From contig NZ_CP098502.1 in the NCBI RefSeq assembly GCF_024220175.1, positions 1,054,001 through 1,118,000 on the forward strand: a DNA stretch of 64,000 nucleotides, given 5' to 3'. Below, piece after piece: positions 40,523-48,920 of the stretch. This stretch comes from Paraconexibacter antarcticus. Lineage in GTDB: Bacteria > Actinomycetota > Thermoleophilia > Solirubrobacterales > Solirubrobacteraceae. The stretch's first letter is position 1; each line of letters begins with the position of its first letter. A program made the translations under genes and the position numbers. Under the pieces are notes generated by a model. The model was not told the DNA's origin, made no database searches, and saw only the letters and a list, made by a program, of their open reading frames with translations.

Positions 40523-42097
40523 ATGACCTTCGTGGCTACACCCCCGGCCAGTGTGGAGCCAGAGACGAATGCGGAGGTCGCGAGCCTTCTGCAGGCGCAG
40601 CGCGCGGTGCTCTCCGAGCGGATGTCCGCCCGCGAGTTCCGGGCCCAGGCGATCGTCGGCGCGGCCTTCATCGCGGCGACGCTCGGAACCCTCGCCGTCG
40701 GAGGGAGCGAGGACTTCGATCCCGTGGCCGCAGCCGTTCTGCTCGTCGCACTCGTCGGTGCGTGGCGCATCCGGTTCGAGATCGGTCGGGGGTGGACCGC
40801 CCCGACGGTGCTCGTCACCGTTCCGGCGCTCTTCATCGAGCCTCCCGCAGTCGTCCCCATCCTCGTCGCGCTGAGCGCGGTGCTCGCCCGGGTGCCTGAC
40901 TACGCCACCGGCCGCGCCCATCCGGAGGGGGCCCTCGCGGCGCTCGGCAACGGATGGCATGCTGTCGGGCCGGCCTTCGTGCTCGCCGTCGCGGTCGACC
41001 CCGGACAGCCCCGGTTCGCGGACGCGGGTTGGTATCTGCTCGCGTTCGCGGCGTTCATGCTGTGCGACGCGGCGTCGGGCGTCACCCGGGAGTGGCTCGC
41101 CCAGGACGTACGCCCGGACCTGCAACTCCGGCTCTTCGTCCAGATCTACGCGCTCGATGGGCTGCTCGCCCCAGTGGGTCTGATGGCCGCGCTGGCAACG
41201 GCCCGGGAGCCCTACGCGTTCCTGCTCGCGGCGCCGCTGTTCGTCGCGCTCGGCGTCCTGTCCGGGGAACGAACCAAGCGCTTCGACAACGCCCTCGCCC
41301 TCAGCGAGTCGCGCGCCCGCGTCCTCGAGGCCGAGCTCGCCGCCGCGCGCACGCGGGTGGAGATCCTCGGCGCCGTCTCCCACGGCCTGCAGACGCCGGT
41401 CGCGGGGGTCGTCGCGATCTCCGGCGTCCTCGCCCGGCGGGGCGCGTCGATGCCCGGCGAGATGGTGCAGCAGTCGGCGGCGCGGCTGGAGGGGGACGCG
41501 GTGGCGCTGCGCCAGGTCGTCCGGCAGGCGCTCGACTACGTGCGCCTCGTCGACGGCGAGCCGCTCGCGCTGCGGCTCGGGGACGTCGACCTTGTGCCGG
41601 TCGTGGAGGAGGTCACGGGCCGCCTCCGCGTCCCGGCGCCCGCGACGCCGCCCGGCCCGGCCGTCGCCCACGCCGACGGCGTCCGCGTGCACCAGCTGAT
41701 CACCGCGCTCGTCGCCCGCGGCGTCACCGCGGCCGACGGCGACGCCGCGGCGGTCCGTGTCGCGCTCGGAACGGACGACGAGGGCGTCGTCTTCGACGTC
41801 TGGGAGCCCGGCCCGGCCCCGGAGACCGAGGAGGGGTTCGCGGCCCTGCTCGCCGCTCCGGCCGGCGTCCTCGGCACGCTCGAGAACCAGGGCACGGGCG
41901 TCGACCTCTTCGTCACCGCCGAGGCGGCGAAGCAGCTCGGCGGGAGCCTCTCCGGCAGCGACGACGGCGGCCGCCTGCGCTGGCGCCTGCGCCTCCCGGC
42001 CGCGGCGCCCCCCGCCCCCGCACCGGCGCCTACGCCTACGCCGTCCAGTCCCGCAGCGGCCAGCCCTCCGACGCCTCCGCCAGCGCCGCCGGCGTGA
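40523..42097 (+). CDS. membrane protein with degenerate histidine-kinase domain
   Basis: 524 residues. About residues 40-270 contain several hydrophobic segments (AIVGAAFIAATLGTLAV, PVAAAVLLVALVGAW, WYLLAFAAFMLC, APLFVALGVLSG). A dimerisation helix follows with EILGAVSHGLQTPVAG: the His is present but the usual E and R of the H-box are G and Q. The ATP-binding region lacks a clear N-box Asn (LITALVARGV) and glycine boxes, so it is probably inactive or binds ATP differently. The last 40 residues are Pro/Ala-rich and overlap the bioD gene on the other strand by 62 bases. Confidence 0.6.
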   Translation: MTFVATPPASVEPETNAEVASLLQAQRAVLSERMSAREFRAQAIVGAAFIAATLGTLAVGGSEDFDPVAAAVLLVALVGAWRIRFEIGRGWTAPTVLVTVPALFIEPPAVVPILVALSAVLARVPDYATGRAHPEGALAALGNGWHAVGPAFVLAVAVDPGQPRFADAGWYLLAFAAFMLCDAASGVTREWLAQDVRPDLQLRLFVQIYALDGLLAPVGLMAALATAREPYAFLLAAPLFVALGVLSGERTKRFDNALALSESRARVLEAELAAARTRVEILGAVSHGLQTPVAGVVAISGVLARRGASMPGEMVQQSAARLEGDAVALRQVVRQALDYVRLVDGEPLALRLGDVDLVPVVEEVTGRLRVPAPATPPGPAVAHADGVRVHQLITALVARGVTAADGDAAAVRVALGTDDEGVVFDVWEPGPAPETEEGFAALLAAPAGVLGTLENQGTGVDLFVTAEAAKQLGGSLSGSDDGGRLRWRLRLPAAAPPAPAPAPTPTPSSPAAASPPTPPPAPPA

Positions 42098-42716
42098 GGA
42101 CCGGCAGCCGCGGCAGCGTCCACACCGGGGTGCCGCCGAGCTCGCGCAGCGTCGCGAGGTTGTCGGCCTCGAGCGCGCTCGGCTCCGCCGGCCACGGCGT
42201 CAGCACCACCGCCCGCACCTCGAGCCCGGCGCCCCGCGCCGCCTCGAGCGTCAGCAGCGTGTGGTTCAGCGTCCCGAGGGCCGGCCGCGCGACGACGACG
42301 AGCGGCAGGCCGAGCGCGACGGCGTGATCGCGGATCGACCACGTCCGCGTGAGCGGGACGAGGAGGCCGCCGACCCCTTCGACGACGATGACCTCGGCCG
42401 CGGCGCCGACCGCCCGCGCGTGGGCGAGCAGCGCCTCCGGGTCGAGTGCGGTCCCGGCCTGGTCGGCGGCGAGGTGGGGGGACACGGCGGGCCGGAAGGT
42501 CACCGGCGTCACGTCCTCCGGGGCCTGTCCGGTGCAGGCGGCGAGGAGGACGTGGTCGGCGGGCATGCCCCCGGGGTCGGGCTCGTCGATCCCGGTGACG
42601 ACCGGCTTGCTCGCGGCGACCCTCACCCCCTGCACGCGCAGGCCGGCGGCGATCGTCGCGGCGACGACGGTCTTCCCGACGCCGGTGTCGGTGGCGGTGA
42701 CGAAGCAGCCGGGCAC
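42036..42716 (-). CDS. bioD: dethiobiotin synthetase
   Basis: 226 residues. ATP-dependent closure of the ureido ring of dethiobiotin from diaminopelargonic acid and CO2. P-loop TDTGVGKT at residues 9-16, KPVVTG, and VVEGVGGLLVPL, all standard. It is the last gene of the leftward bioB-bioF-bioD operon, 7 bases after bioF. Its end overlaps the 3' end of the membrane-kinase gene. Confidence 0.9.
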   Translation of the reverse strand: MPGCFVTATDTGVGKTVVAATIAAGLRVQGVRVAASKPVVTGIDEPDPGGMPADHVLLAACTGQAPEDVTPVTFRPAVSPHLAADQAGTALDPEALLAHARAVGAAAEVIVVEGVGGLLVPLTRTWSIRDHAVALGLPLVVVARPALGTLNHTLLTLEAARGAGLEVRAVVLTPWPAEPSALEADNLATLRELGGTPVWTLPRLPVLTPAALAEASEGWPLRDWTA

Positions 42717-42723
42717 GGCGGTC

Positions 42724-43962
42724 CTACGCGGCGGCGTGCCGGGGCGACGCGGGCCCCTGCGTGGCGGCGACGGGGAGTCCTGAGGCGGGCCGGAAGCCGG
42801 CCTGCATGGCGGCGCGGGCGAGGACGGCGGCCGCCTCGCGGAGCTCCGCCTTCGTGTGGGAGGCCATGACGGCGAGGCGGAGGCGGCTCGTGCCCTCGGG
42901 GACGGTCGGCGGGCGGATGGCCTGGGCGAAGACGCCGCCCTCGATCGCGAGCTCGCAGATGCGCATCGCGAGGGCGGCGTCGCCGACGATGAGCGGGATG
43001 ATCTGGGTGCTCGCGCCCGCGACCTCGAACCCCTCGCGCGCGAGGGCGTCGCGGAGGGTGTTCGCGTTGGCCTGCAGCCGGGTGGCGTAGGACGGGTCCT
43101 CGATGACGAGGTCGAGGGCGGCGAGGGCGGCGGCGACCGACGGCGGGGGCGGGGCGGTGGAGAAGATGAGCTGGCGTGCGGTGTTCGTGAGGTAGTCGGC
43201 CATCGTCGCGCTGCAGGCGGCGAACGCGCCGTAGGACCCGAGCGCCTTGCCGAGCGTGCCGACGATGACGTCGACCGCGGCGGGGTCCACGCCGGCGTCG
43301 GCGATCGCGCCGCGGCCCTCGGGGCCGCAGCAGCCGGTGCCGTGGGCCTCGTCGACGACGAGCCGGACGCCGAACTCGCGCGCGAGCGCGACGATGTCCG
43401 CGAGCGGGGCGACGTCGCCGTCCATCGAGAAGACCGAGTCGGTGACGATGATGCCCGGGCGCCCGGTGTGCTGCTCGAGGCACCAGCGCAGGTGGTCGGT
43501 GTCGCAGTGGTCGTAGACGACGGTCTGCGCGCGGGCCAGGCGGCAGCCGTCGACGATCGACGCGTGGTTCAGCGCGTCGGAGTAGACGACGGTGTCCGGC
43601 CCCGAGGCCGTGGCGAGCGCGCTCACGACGCCGGTGTTGGCGAGGTAGCCCGACCCGAAGAGCACGGCGGCCTCGGTCCCCTTGAAGGAGGCCAGGCGCT
43701 GCTCGAGCCGGCGGTGGATGCTCATCGTGCCCGACACGAGGCGGGACGCGCCGGCCCCGGCGCCGTAGCGCATCGCCGCGTCGGCGGCGGCCTCGCGGAC
43801 CCGCTGGTGCTCGGCGAGCCCGAGGTAGTTGTTCGAGCAGAGCAGCAGCACGGGCCTGCCGTCGAGCACGACCCGCGAGCCCTGCGGGCCGGAGACCAGG
43901 CGCATGCGCCGGCGCAGCCCCTGGTCCTCGAGGTCCGCCAGCCGCTGCTCGAGGTCGCTCAC
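42724..43962 (-). CDS. bioF: 8-amino-7-oxononanoate synthase
   Basis: 412 residues. PLP-dependent condensation of pimeloyl thioester with L-alanine. Motifs: LLLCSNNYLGLA, GAGAGASRLVSGTM, VVDEAHGTG and the PLP Lys239 in VGTLGKALGSYG. Start chosen at GTG 43962, giving the usual N-terminus VSDLEQRLADLEDQG; upstream extension is unlike the family. It is 13 bases after bioB and 7 bases before bioD. Confidence 0.9.
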   Translation of the reverse strand: MSDLEQRLADLEDQGLRRRMRLVSGPQGSRVVLDGRPVLLLCSNNYLGLAEHQRVREAAADAAMRYGAGAGASRLVSGTMSIHRRLEQRLASFKGTEAAVLFGSGYLANTGVVSALATASGPDTVVYSDALNHASIVDGCRLARAQTVVYDHCDTDHLRWCLEQHTGRPGIIVTDSVFSMDGDVAPLADIVALAREFGVRLVVDEAHGTGCCGPEGRGAIADAGVDPAAVDVIVGTLGKALGSYGAFAACSATMADYLTNTARQLIFSTAPPPPSVAAALAALDLVIEDPSYATRLQANANTLRDALAREGFEVAGASTQIIPLIVGDAALAMRICELAIEGGVFAQAIRPPTVPEGTSRLRLAVMASHTKAELREAAAVLARAAMQAGFRPASGLPVAATQGPASPRHAAA

Positions 43963-43975
43963 CGCGCGTCCCGGC

Positions 43976-45193
43976 TTACAGGCCGTGCGGGAGGCCGCTG
44001 GTGACGAGCTCGTCATCGATGAGATCGTCCCGCCCACCCGGCCAGCGGTTCTCGGCGCCGTCCGGGCGCGGCGGGATGACCTTCTCGCGCTTGGCGAAGC
44101 GCAGCTGCGAGGCGGGGTCCCAGAGCTTGATCTCCAGGCCGGCGGCCTCGGCCTCGTCGCGCGTGTCCAGGTAGGACTCCACGACGTCGGGGGTCTCGCC
44201 CTCGAGCCAGCCCGAGCGGTTGTCCGGGCGCGGCGAGGCGCCGTTGTCCTCGTGGCGGGCGATGTTCAGGCCCAGGTCGGTGAACATCTTGCGGTCCTGC
44301 TCCGGGGTGTTCCCCAGGGTGGTGAGGAAGTTGCCCATCATCACGCCGTTCAGGCCGGCCTTGACCGCGAGCGGCTGCAGGTCACCGATGTTCTCCACGC
44401 GGCCGCCGCAGAGGCGGAAGAGCGCCTCGGGAAGGATGAGGCGGAAGATCGCGATCCACTTGACCGCCTCCCACGGGTCGAGGTAGTCGCGGTCGCCGAA
44501 CTTCGTGCCCGGCCGCGGGTTCAGGAGGTTGATCGGCACCGACGTGGGGTTGATCGACGCGAGCTCGAAGGCCATCTCCACGCGCTGCTCGTCGGACTCG
44601 CCGAGGTTCAGGATCCCGCCGACGCACGTCTCGAGGCCCGCCTCGCGGACCGCGTCGATCGTGCGCAGCCGGCCCTCGTAGCGGACGGTGGTGGAGACCT
44701 CGGGGTAGTAGGACTCCGCCGTCTCCACGTTGTGGTGGACCCGCTGGATCCCGGCCTCCTTCAGCTGCTTGGCGCGGTCGACGGACATGTGCCCGACCGA
44801 CGCGCAGCGCTTGAGGTTCGTGTGCTCGGCCACGAGCTTGGCGCCGTCGAGGATCTTCTGGAAGTCGCGCTTGGTCAGCCCCTGGCCCTGGGTGACCATG
44901 CAGAAGCGGTGCGCGCCCGCCGCCTCGGCCGCCTTGGCGTGCTCGAGGATCTGCTCGGGCTCCATCATCGCGTGCATCGGCGTCTCGGACTCCGCAAAGC
45001 GCGACTGCGCGCAGAACCCGCAGTCCTGGGCGCACCCGCCGGACTTCGCGTTCACGAGCGAGCACAGATCCGTCGAGTCCCCGAACGTCGCCACCCGGGC
45101 GTCCCACGCCCGCTCCACGAGCTTCTCGATGTCGGCGTGGTCGGTCAGGGCGCCCAGCGCTAGGGCCTCATCACGGGAGATCAACGGCGGCAT
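43976..45193 (-). CDS. bioB: biotin synthase
   Basis: 405 residues. Radical SAM enzyme inserting sulfur into dethiobiotin. The CxxxCxxC cluster ligands are C54, C58 and C61 in GGCAQDCGFCAQS; HNVETAESYYPEV and VGGILNLGESDEQR are typical. It is about 55 residues longer than usual bacterial BioB; the extra C-terminal part (GLEIKLWDPASQLRFAKREK and on) is charged and of unknown role. First gene of the operon, with TAATCT 7 bases before the ATG. Confidence 0.92.
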   Translation of the reverse strand: MPPLISRDEALALGALTDHADIEKLVERAWDARVATFGDSTDLCSLVNAKSGGCAQDCGFCAQSRFAESETPMHAMMEPEQILEHAKAAEAAGAHRFCMVTQGQGLTKRDFQKILDGAKLVAEHTNLKRCASVGHMSVDRAKQLKEAGIQRVHHNVETAESYYPEVSTTVRYEGRLRTIDAVREAGLETCVGGILNLGESDEQRVEMAFELASINPTSVPINLLNPRPGTKFGDRDYLDPWEAVKWIAIFRLILPEALFRLCGGRVENIGDLQPLAVKAGLNGVMMGNFLTTLGNTPEQDRKMFTDLGLNIARHEDNGASPRPDNRSGWLEGETPDVVESYLDTRDEAEAAGLEIKLWDPASQLRFAKREKVIPPRPDGAENRWPGGRDDLIDDELVTSGLPHGL

Positions 45194-45200
45194 GGCGTTC

Positions 45201-45206
45201 AGATTA
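45201..45206 (-). promoter_or_regulatory. -10 element TAATCT for the biotin operon
   Basis: Minus strand; ends 7 bases before the bioB ATG (45193). No biotin-repressor-type palindrome is seen next to it. Confidence 0.45.
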
Positions 45207-45351
45207 GGCGTGAACGCGGATGACGCGTCGTGCGACCGCCCGCTCGGGGGGTGCCCGGCACGGCCATCGTGGACGCGACAGGTTGTCGTGGATCACCGGA
45301 AGTGGGGATGGTGGGTCGTCGGACAGGGATCTAGAGTCCGCTCCCCGAGCC

Positions 45352-45765
45352 GTGCTGCAGCCGACCGACAACCCGCGACGGATCACCGTCGTGCTCTGCG
45401 ATGACGTACCCGCGCTGCGGGGGCTGCTGCGTGCCGTGCTCGAGGAGCAGCCCGGGATCGAGGTCGTCGGCGAGGCCGGCGACGGCGGCGAGGTCGTCGC
45501 CGTCGTGGAGCGCCTCCGGCCCGACGTCGTCCTGCTCGACCTCGCGATGCCCCACGTGGACGGACTGCAGGCGACGCCGCTCATCCTCGACGCCTCGCCG
45601 GGCACGCGCGTCGTCGGCCTCTCCGGCTTCGCCCGCGACGAGGTCGCCCAGCAGCTGCTCGAGGCCGGGGCCGTCGCCTACCTCGAGAAGGGCGTCGACC
45701 TCGAGATCATCGTCTCGACGGTCGTCGAGGCCGCCGCTCGGGCGGGCGGCGAGCTCGCCGCCTGA
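45352..45765 (+). CDS. stand-alone receiver domain
   Basis: 137 residues: ITVVLCDDVPALRGLLRAVL, VVLLDLAMPHVDG with the phosphoacceptor Asp, VVGLSGFARDE and AYLEKGVD. It lacks an output domain. The start is uncertain; a GTG at 45352 is favoured because the upstream frame is Arg/Gly-rich. A TAGAGT lies 14 bases before it, farther than usual here. No kinase gene adjoins it; the nearest is the degenerate one ending at 42097. Confidence 0.75.
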   Translation: MLQPTDNPRRITVVLCDDVPALRGLLRAVLEEQPGIEVVGEAGDGGEVVAVVERLRPDVVLLDLAMPHVDGLQATPLILDASPGTRVVGLSGFARDEVAQQLLEAGAVAYLEKGVDLEIIVSTVVEAAARAGGELAA

Positions 45766-45774
45766 CGCCCCTCC

Positions 45775-46551
45775 TCACCAGTCCGCGACGAGCGGCACGT
45801 GGTCGGAGGGCTTCGTGCCCTTGCGGTAGTCGCGCTCGATGTGGACGGACGTCAGCGCGCCCGCGATCCCCGCGCTCGCGAGGATGAGGTCGATCCGCAG
45901 CCCGAGCCCCTTGTGGAAGTGGCCGGCGCGGTAGTCCCACCAGGTGAACTGCTGCTCGGGCTCGGGGTGGACGGCGCGGTAGGCGTCGCTCAGGCCCCCG
46001 GCGCGGGCGACCTCGGCCAGCGCACGGCGCTCGGCCTCCGTCACGTGCGTCGCCCCCGCGAACGCCGCCGGGTCGTACACGTCGGCGTCGGTCGGGCAGA
46101 CGTTCATGTCGCCGGCGATGACGACCTCGGCACCCGTGTCCCGCAGCGCGGCCGCCCGTGCCGCCATCGCCTCGAGGAAGCGCAGCTTCTCGTCGAACAC
46201 CGGCGAGCCGACCTCCTGGCCGTTGACGACGTAGACGCTCGCGACCCGGACGCCGGCGACCGTCGCCTCGATCCAGCGGGCCTGGTCGGCCTGCACCTCG
46301 CCGTCGAGCCCCGCGCGCGCGTCGGCGACTCCGAGCTCCGCCCGCGCGAGGACCGCCACGCCGGCCCAGCGACCGCCGGAGTGATGGGCCGCCTCGTAGC
46401 CGGCGGCGCGGAGCTCGTCGACCGGGAACGCCTCCGGCGCGCACTTCGTCTCCTGCAGGCAGAGGACGTCCGGCTCGTGCTGCGCGAGGAACTCGAGGAC
46501 GCGCGGCAGACGGGCCTTCAGGGAGTTGACGTTCCAGGTGACGAGGCGCAC
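45775..46551 (-). CDS. xth: exodeoxyribonuclease III
   Basis: 258 residues. AP endonuclease/3'-5' exonuclease of base-excision repair. Motifs: LVTWNVNSLKARLPRVLEFL, CLQETKCAPEAFP, VYVVNGQEVGSP, AGDMNVCPTDADVYDP, WWDYRAG and the C-terminal SDHVPLVADW with the catalytic His. GTG start at 46551 with TAGGAC upstream. Divergent from the S49 peptidase gene. Confidence 0.9.
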   Translation of the reverse strand: MRLVTWNVNSLKARLPRVLEFLAQHEPDVLCLQETKCAPEAFPVDELRAAGYEAAHHSGGRWAGVAVLARAELGVADARAGLDGEVQADQARWIEATVAGVRVASVYVVNGQEVGSPVFDEKLRFLEAMAARAAALRDTGAEVVIAGDMNVCPTDADVYDPAAFAGATHVTEAERRALAEVARAGGLSDAYRAVHPEPEQQFTWWDYRAGHFHKGLGLRIDLILASAGIAGALTSVHIERDYRKGTKPSDHVPLVADW

Positions 46552-46558
46552 GCCCGCA

Positions 46559-46583
46559 GTCCTATCGCATCGATGGCTACGCT
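46559..46583. promoter_or_regulatory. paired -10 elements for xth and the S49 gene
   Basis: TAGGAC on the minus strand (46559-46564) ends 7 bases before the xth GTG, and TACGCT on the plus strand (46578-46583) ends 7 bases before the S49 ATG. The two divergent promoters share a 25-base region. Confidence 0.45.
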
Positions 46584-46590
46584 CGGCGCC

Positions 46591-47475
46591 ATGACCCGTG
46601 CCGCCGACGTCGTCGCGTCCCTGCCCCTGCCGCCCGCGCTGAAGGAGCGCCTCCCGGCGGCGAAGCCGGTCGTCGCGGTGGTGAAGCTCCAGGGCATCAT
46701 CACCGCCACGCCGCCCCCGCTGCGGGGCGGCGTCAGCCTCGCGACGACCGAGGACGCCCTCAAGCGCGCCTTCGCGATCGACGCGGCACGGCTGCAGGCG
46801 GTCGTGCTGCTCGTCAACTCCCCCGGCGGTTCGCCGACGCAGTCCGCTCTCGTCGCCGACCGCATCCGCGGGCTCGCCGCCGAGCACGACGTCCCCGTCA
46901 TCGCCTGCTGCGAGGACCTCGCCGCCTCGGGCGGCTACTGGCTCGCCTGCGCCGCCGACGAGATCGTCGTCCACGCGACGTCGATCGTCGGATCGATCGG
47001 CGTCGTCACGCAGGGCTTCGGCCTCGACGGCCTCATCGAGCGGCTCGGGGTCGAGCGCCGCCTCTACACGGCCGGTGAGAGCAAGGCCCGCCTCGACCCG
47101 TTCCTCCCCGAGAAGGCCGACGACGTCGCGTGGCTGCGCGGGCTCCACGGCGAGCTGCACGAGCTCTTCATCGGGTGGGTGAAGGAGCGCCGCGGCGACC
47201 GGCTCACCGCCGGCGACACGAACCTCTTCGAGGGCGAGGTGTGGACCGGCGCCCGCGCCGTCGAGCTCGGGCTCGCCGACCGGCTCGGCACGCTGCGCAG
47301 CGTCGTCGCCGAGCGCTGGCCGGACGCGGAGATCACGACCGTCGACGCGCGCAAGCCGCTGCTCGCGCGGCTCGGCGTCGGGTCGGCCGCCCGGGGCGGC
47401 CGGGCCACGGACACCGTCCGTGCGCTGCTCGACGTCGCCGAGGAGCGCGCCGCCTGGGCGCGCTACGGCCGCTGA
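46591..47475 (+). CDS. S49 peptidase (SppA/SohB-like)
   Basis: 294 residues. Serine-lysine protease that degrades signal peptides or membrane-protein fragments. The nucleophile is the Ser in EDLAASGGYWLACAA (about residue 113) and the general base the Lys in AGESKARLDPF (about residue 165); HATSIVGSIGVVTQGFGLDGL lies between them. No signal or membrane span is clear at the N-terminus, which is unusual for SppA and fits a soluble or peripheral member. Confidence 0.82.
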   Translation: MTRAADVVASLPLPPALKERLPAAKPVVAVVKLQGIITATPPPLRGGVSLATTEDALKRAFAIDAARLQAVVLLVNSPGGSPTQSALVADRIRGLAAEHDVPVIACCEDLAASGGYWLACAADEIVVHATSIVGSIGVVTQGFGLDGLIERLGVERRLYTAGESKARLDPFLPEKADDVAWLRGLHGELHELFIGWVKERRGDRLTAGDTNLFEGEVWTGARAVELGLADRLGTLRSVVAERWPDAEITTVDARKPLLARLGVGSAARGGRATDTVRALLDVAEERAAWARYGR

Positions 47476-47476
47476 G

Positions 47477-47513
47477 CGGACCTCCACCCGGTCCGTGACC
47501 GGACCGATGTCCG
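47477..47513. terminator. hairpin between convergent genes
   Basis: CGGAC (47477-47481) pairs with GTCCG (47509-47513) and CGGTCC-GTGACC-GGACCG (47489-47506) forms an inner stem, between the S49 gene and the epimerase gene. Confidence 0.4.
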
Positions 47514-47514
47514 T

Positions 47515-48456
47515 TCAGCCTGTGAGCACCTCCGGGAACGCCGTGCGCCACGTCGGATGCGCCGGCGTCCACCCGAACGTCCGCTTGAAGCGGGCGTTGC
47601 TGTTGCCGCGGAGCGTCGTCGCGAAGTGGACGACGTGCGGACCCACGAGCAGGCGCGGGATGATCGCGGGCACGCGCAGCGGCTTCCTGGCCCCGAGCGC
47701 CGCCGCCATCGCCGGCAGCCACTCGCGCATCGGCGCGGGCTCGTCGTCGCAGACGTTGTAGACGCCGGGCGCCCCGCCGTCGAGGGCGAGGACCGTCGCC
47801 GCCGCGGCGTCGTCGATGTGGACGAACGAGGAGATCCCGCCGCCGGCGCCGACGATCGGGAAACGCCGCGCGCGGATCTCCCCGGCGGTGCCTCCGTCGG
47901 TCGCGTACGCCGTCCCCGGGCCGTAGAAGAAGCCGTAGCGGAGGACGACGCCCTCGACGCCGTCGGTGTGCAGGACGCACTGCTCCATCGCGTGCGTCGC
48001 GGCGACGGCGGCCGCGAACGCCTTCGGCGCGTCGAGGTAGACGCGGGCGTCCTCGTCCTGCACCGGTGGCCCCTCGGGGGCGGTGAGGAACGAGATCGAC
48101 TGGCAGACGACGCGGCGCACCCCCGCCGCCTGCGCGGCCGCCATGAGGTGCGGCGTCGCCTCGGCGCGCAGGCGATTCGTCGGGCGCAGCTGCTCCTCGT
48201 AGCGGCGCACGTCGAGGAGCGCCGGCAGGGCGGTGAGCTGGTGGACGAGGACGTCGGGCGCGGCCACGGCGACCGCGTCCCGCACCGACGCGGCGTCGAA
48301 GACGTCGCACACGTGCGGCTCGACACCCCGGCCGCGGACCTCGTCGGCGCGCGCGGCCGACCGGACGAGCGCGGCGACGTCGTGGCCCGCGTCCTGGAGC
48401 AGCGGCACGAGCGGGCGGCCGATGGCGCCGGTGGCACCGGCGACGAGCACCTTCAT
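47515..48456 (-). CDS. NAD-dependent epimerase/dehydratase family protein
   Basis: 313 residues. Rossmann start VLVAGATGAIGRPLVPLL, an NAD site continuing VLVHQLTALP, a VVCQSISFLTA strand where the extended-SDR Ser/Tyr would be, and LRYGFFYGPGTAYATDGG. The usual YxxxK is not clear, so it may be a regulatory or atypical member. It follows the small membrane-protein gene by an ATGA overlap and has a GGAGG ribosome site. Substrate unknown. Confidence 0.75.
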   Translation of the reverse strand: MKVLVAGATGAIGRPLVPLLQDAGHDVAALVRSAARADEVRGRGVEPHVCDVFDAASVRDAVAVAAPDVLVHQLTALPALLDVRRYEEQLRPTNRLRAEATPHLMAAAQAAGVRRVVCQSISFLTAPEGPPVQDEDARVYLDAPKAFAAAVAATHAMEQCVLHTDGVEGVVLRYGFFYGPGTAYATDGGTAGEIRARRFPIVGAGGGISSFVHIDDAAAATVLALDGGAPGVYNVCDDEPAPMREWLPAMAAALGARKPLRVPAIIPRLLVGPHVVHFATTLRGNSNARFKRTFGWTPAHPTWRTAFPEVLTG

Positions 48457-48854
48457 GAGGTCACCTCCGCAGGGGGCGTGGCCGAGACCCGCCAGAGCCT
48501 GAGCAGCGACGCGGCAAGCAGGCCGAGCGCGACCGCGTCGAAGACCCCGACCCACCCCGGGTGCGCGAGATCCGCGTCGGCGACGTGGTTGACGGTGTGG
48601 AGCGCCGCCTGCAGCCCGGCGAGCAGCAGGACCGCGGCGCGCGCGGGCGAGGGGCGGCGGGCGACGAGCAGGCAGACGACGCCGAGCGCGAGCGACCAGG
48701 TGGCGACGTCACGCGTGTAGTGGTCGTTGCGGGCCCCGAACGGGCCGAGCGCCGTGAAGAACGTGCCGGGGGAGACGAGCATCCACAACCCCTGCGCGAG
48801 CTGCTCGGAGCCGTAGGCGTACAGGCCGGCCGGGACGAGGCGCATGTCCTTCAT
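48453..48854 (-). CDS. small four-span membrane protein
   Basis: 133 residues with about four hydrophobic segments (GLWMLVSPGTFFTALG, TWSLALGVVCLLVA, AAVLLLAGLQAALHTVN, VFDAVALGLLAASLLRLW). Of a small actinobacterial membrane family often linked to redox or epimerase genes. Start at ATG 48854 with TACGGT 6 bases upstream; ATG 48845 is an alternative. Its TGA overlaps the epimerase ATG. Confidence 0.65.
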   Translation of the reverse strand: MKDMRLVPAGLYAYGSEQLAQGLWMLVSPGTFFTALGPFGARNDHYTRDVATWSLALGVVCLLVARRPSPARAAVLLLAGLQAALHTVNHVADADLAHPGWVGVFDAVALGLLAASLLRLWRVSATPPAEVTS

Positions 48855-48860
48855 CGGCGT

Positions 48861-48866
48861 ACCGTA
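48861..48866 (-). promoter_or_regulatory. -10 element TACGGT, leaderless start
   Basis: Minus strand; ends 6 bases before the ATG at 48854, in the divergent gap with the MocR gene. Confidence 0.45.
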
Positions 48867-48876
48867 GACCTCCGAG

Positions 48877-48920
48877 TGGCACCCTGGGAAGATCCAATCC
48901 GATGGAGTTTCAGGGTGCCA
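48877..48920. promoter_or_regulatory. inverted repeat TGGCACCCTG/CAGGGTGCCA, likely MocR operator
   Basis: Two perfect 10-base arms (48877-48886 and 48911-48920), 24 bases apart, lie in the divergent gap and run over the first codons of the MocR gene. Position and perfection suggest autoregulation and control of the leftward pair. Confidence 0.6.
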
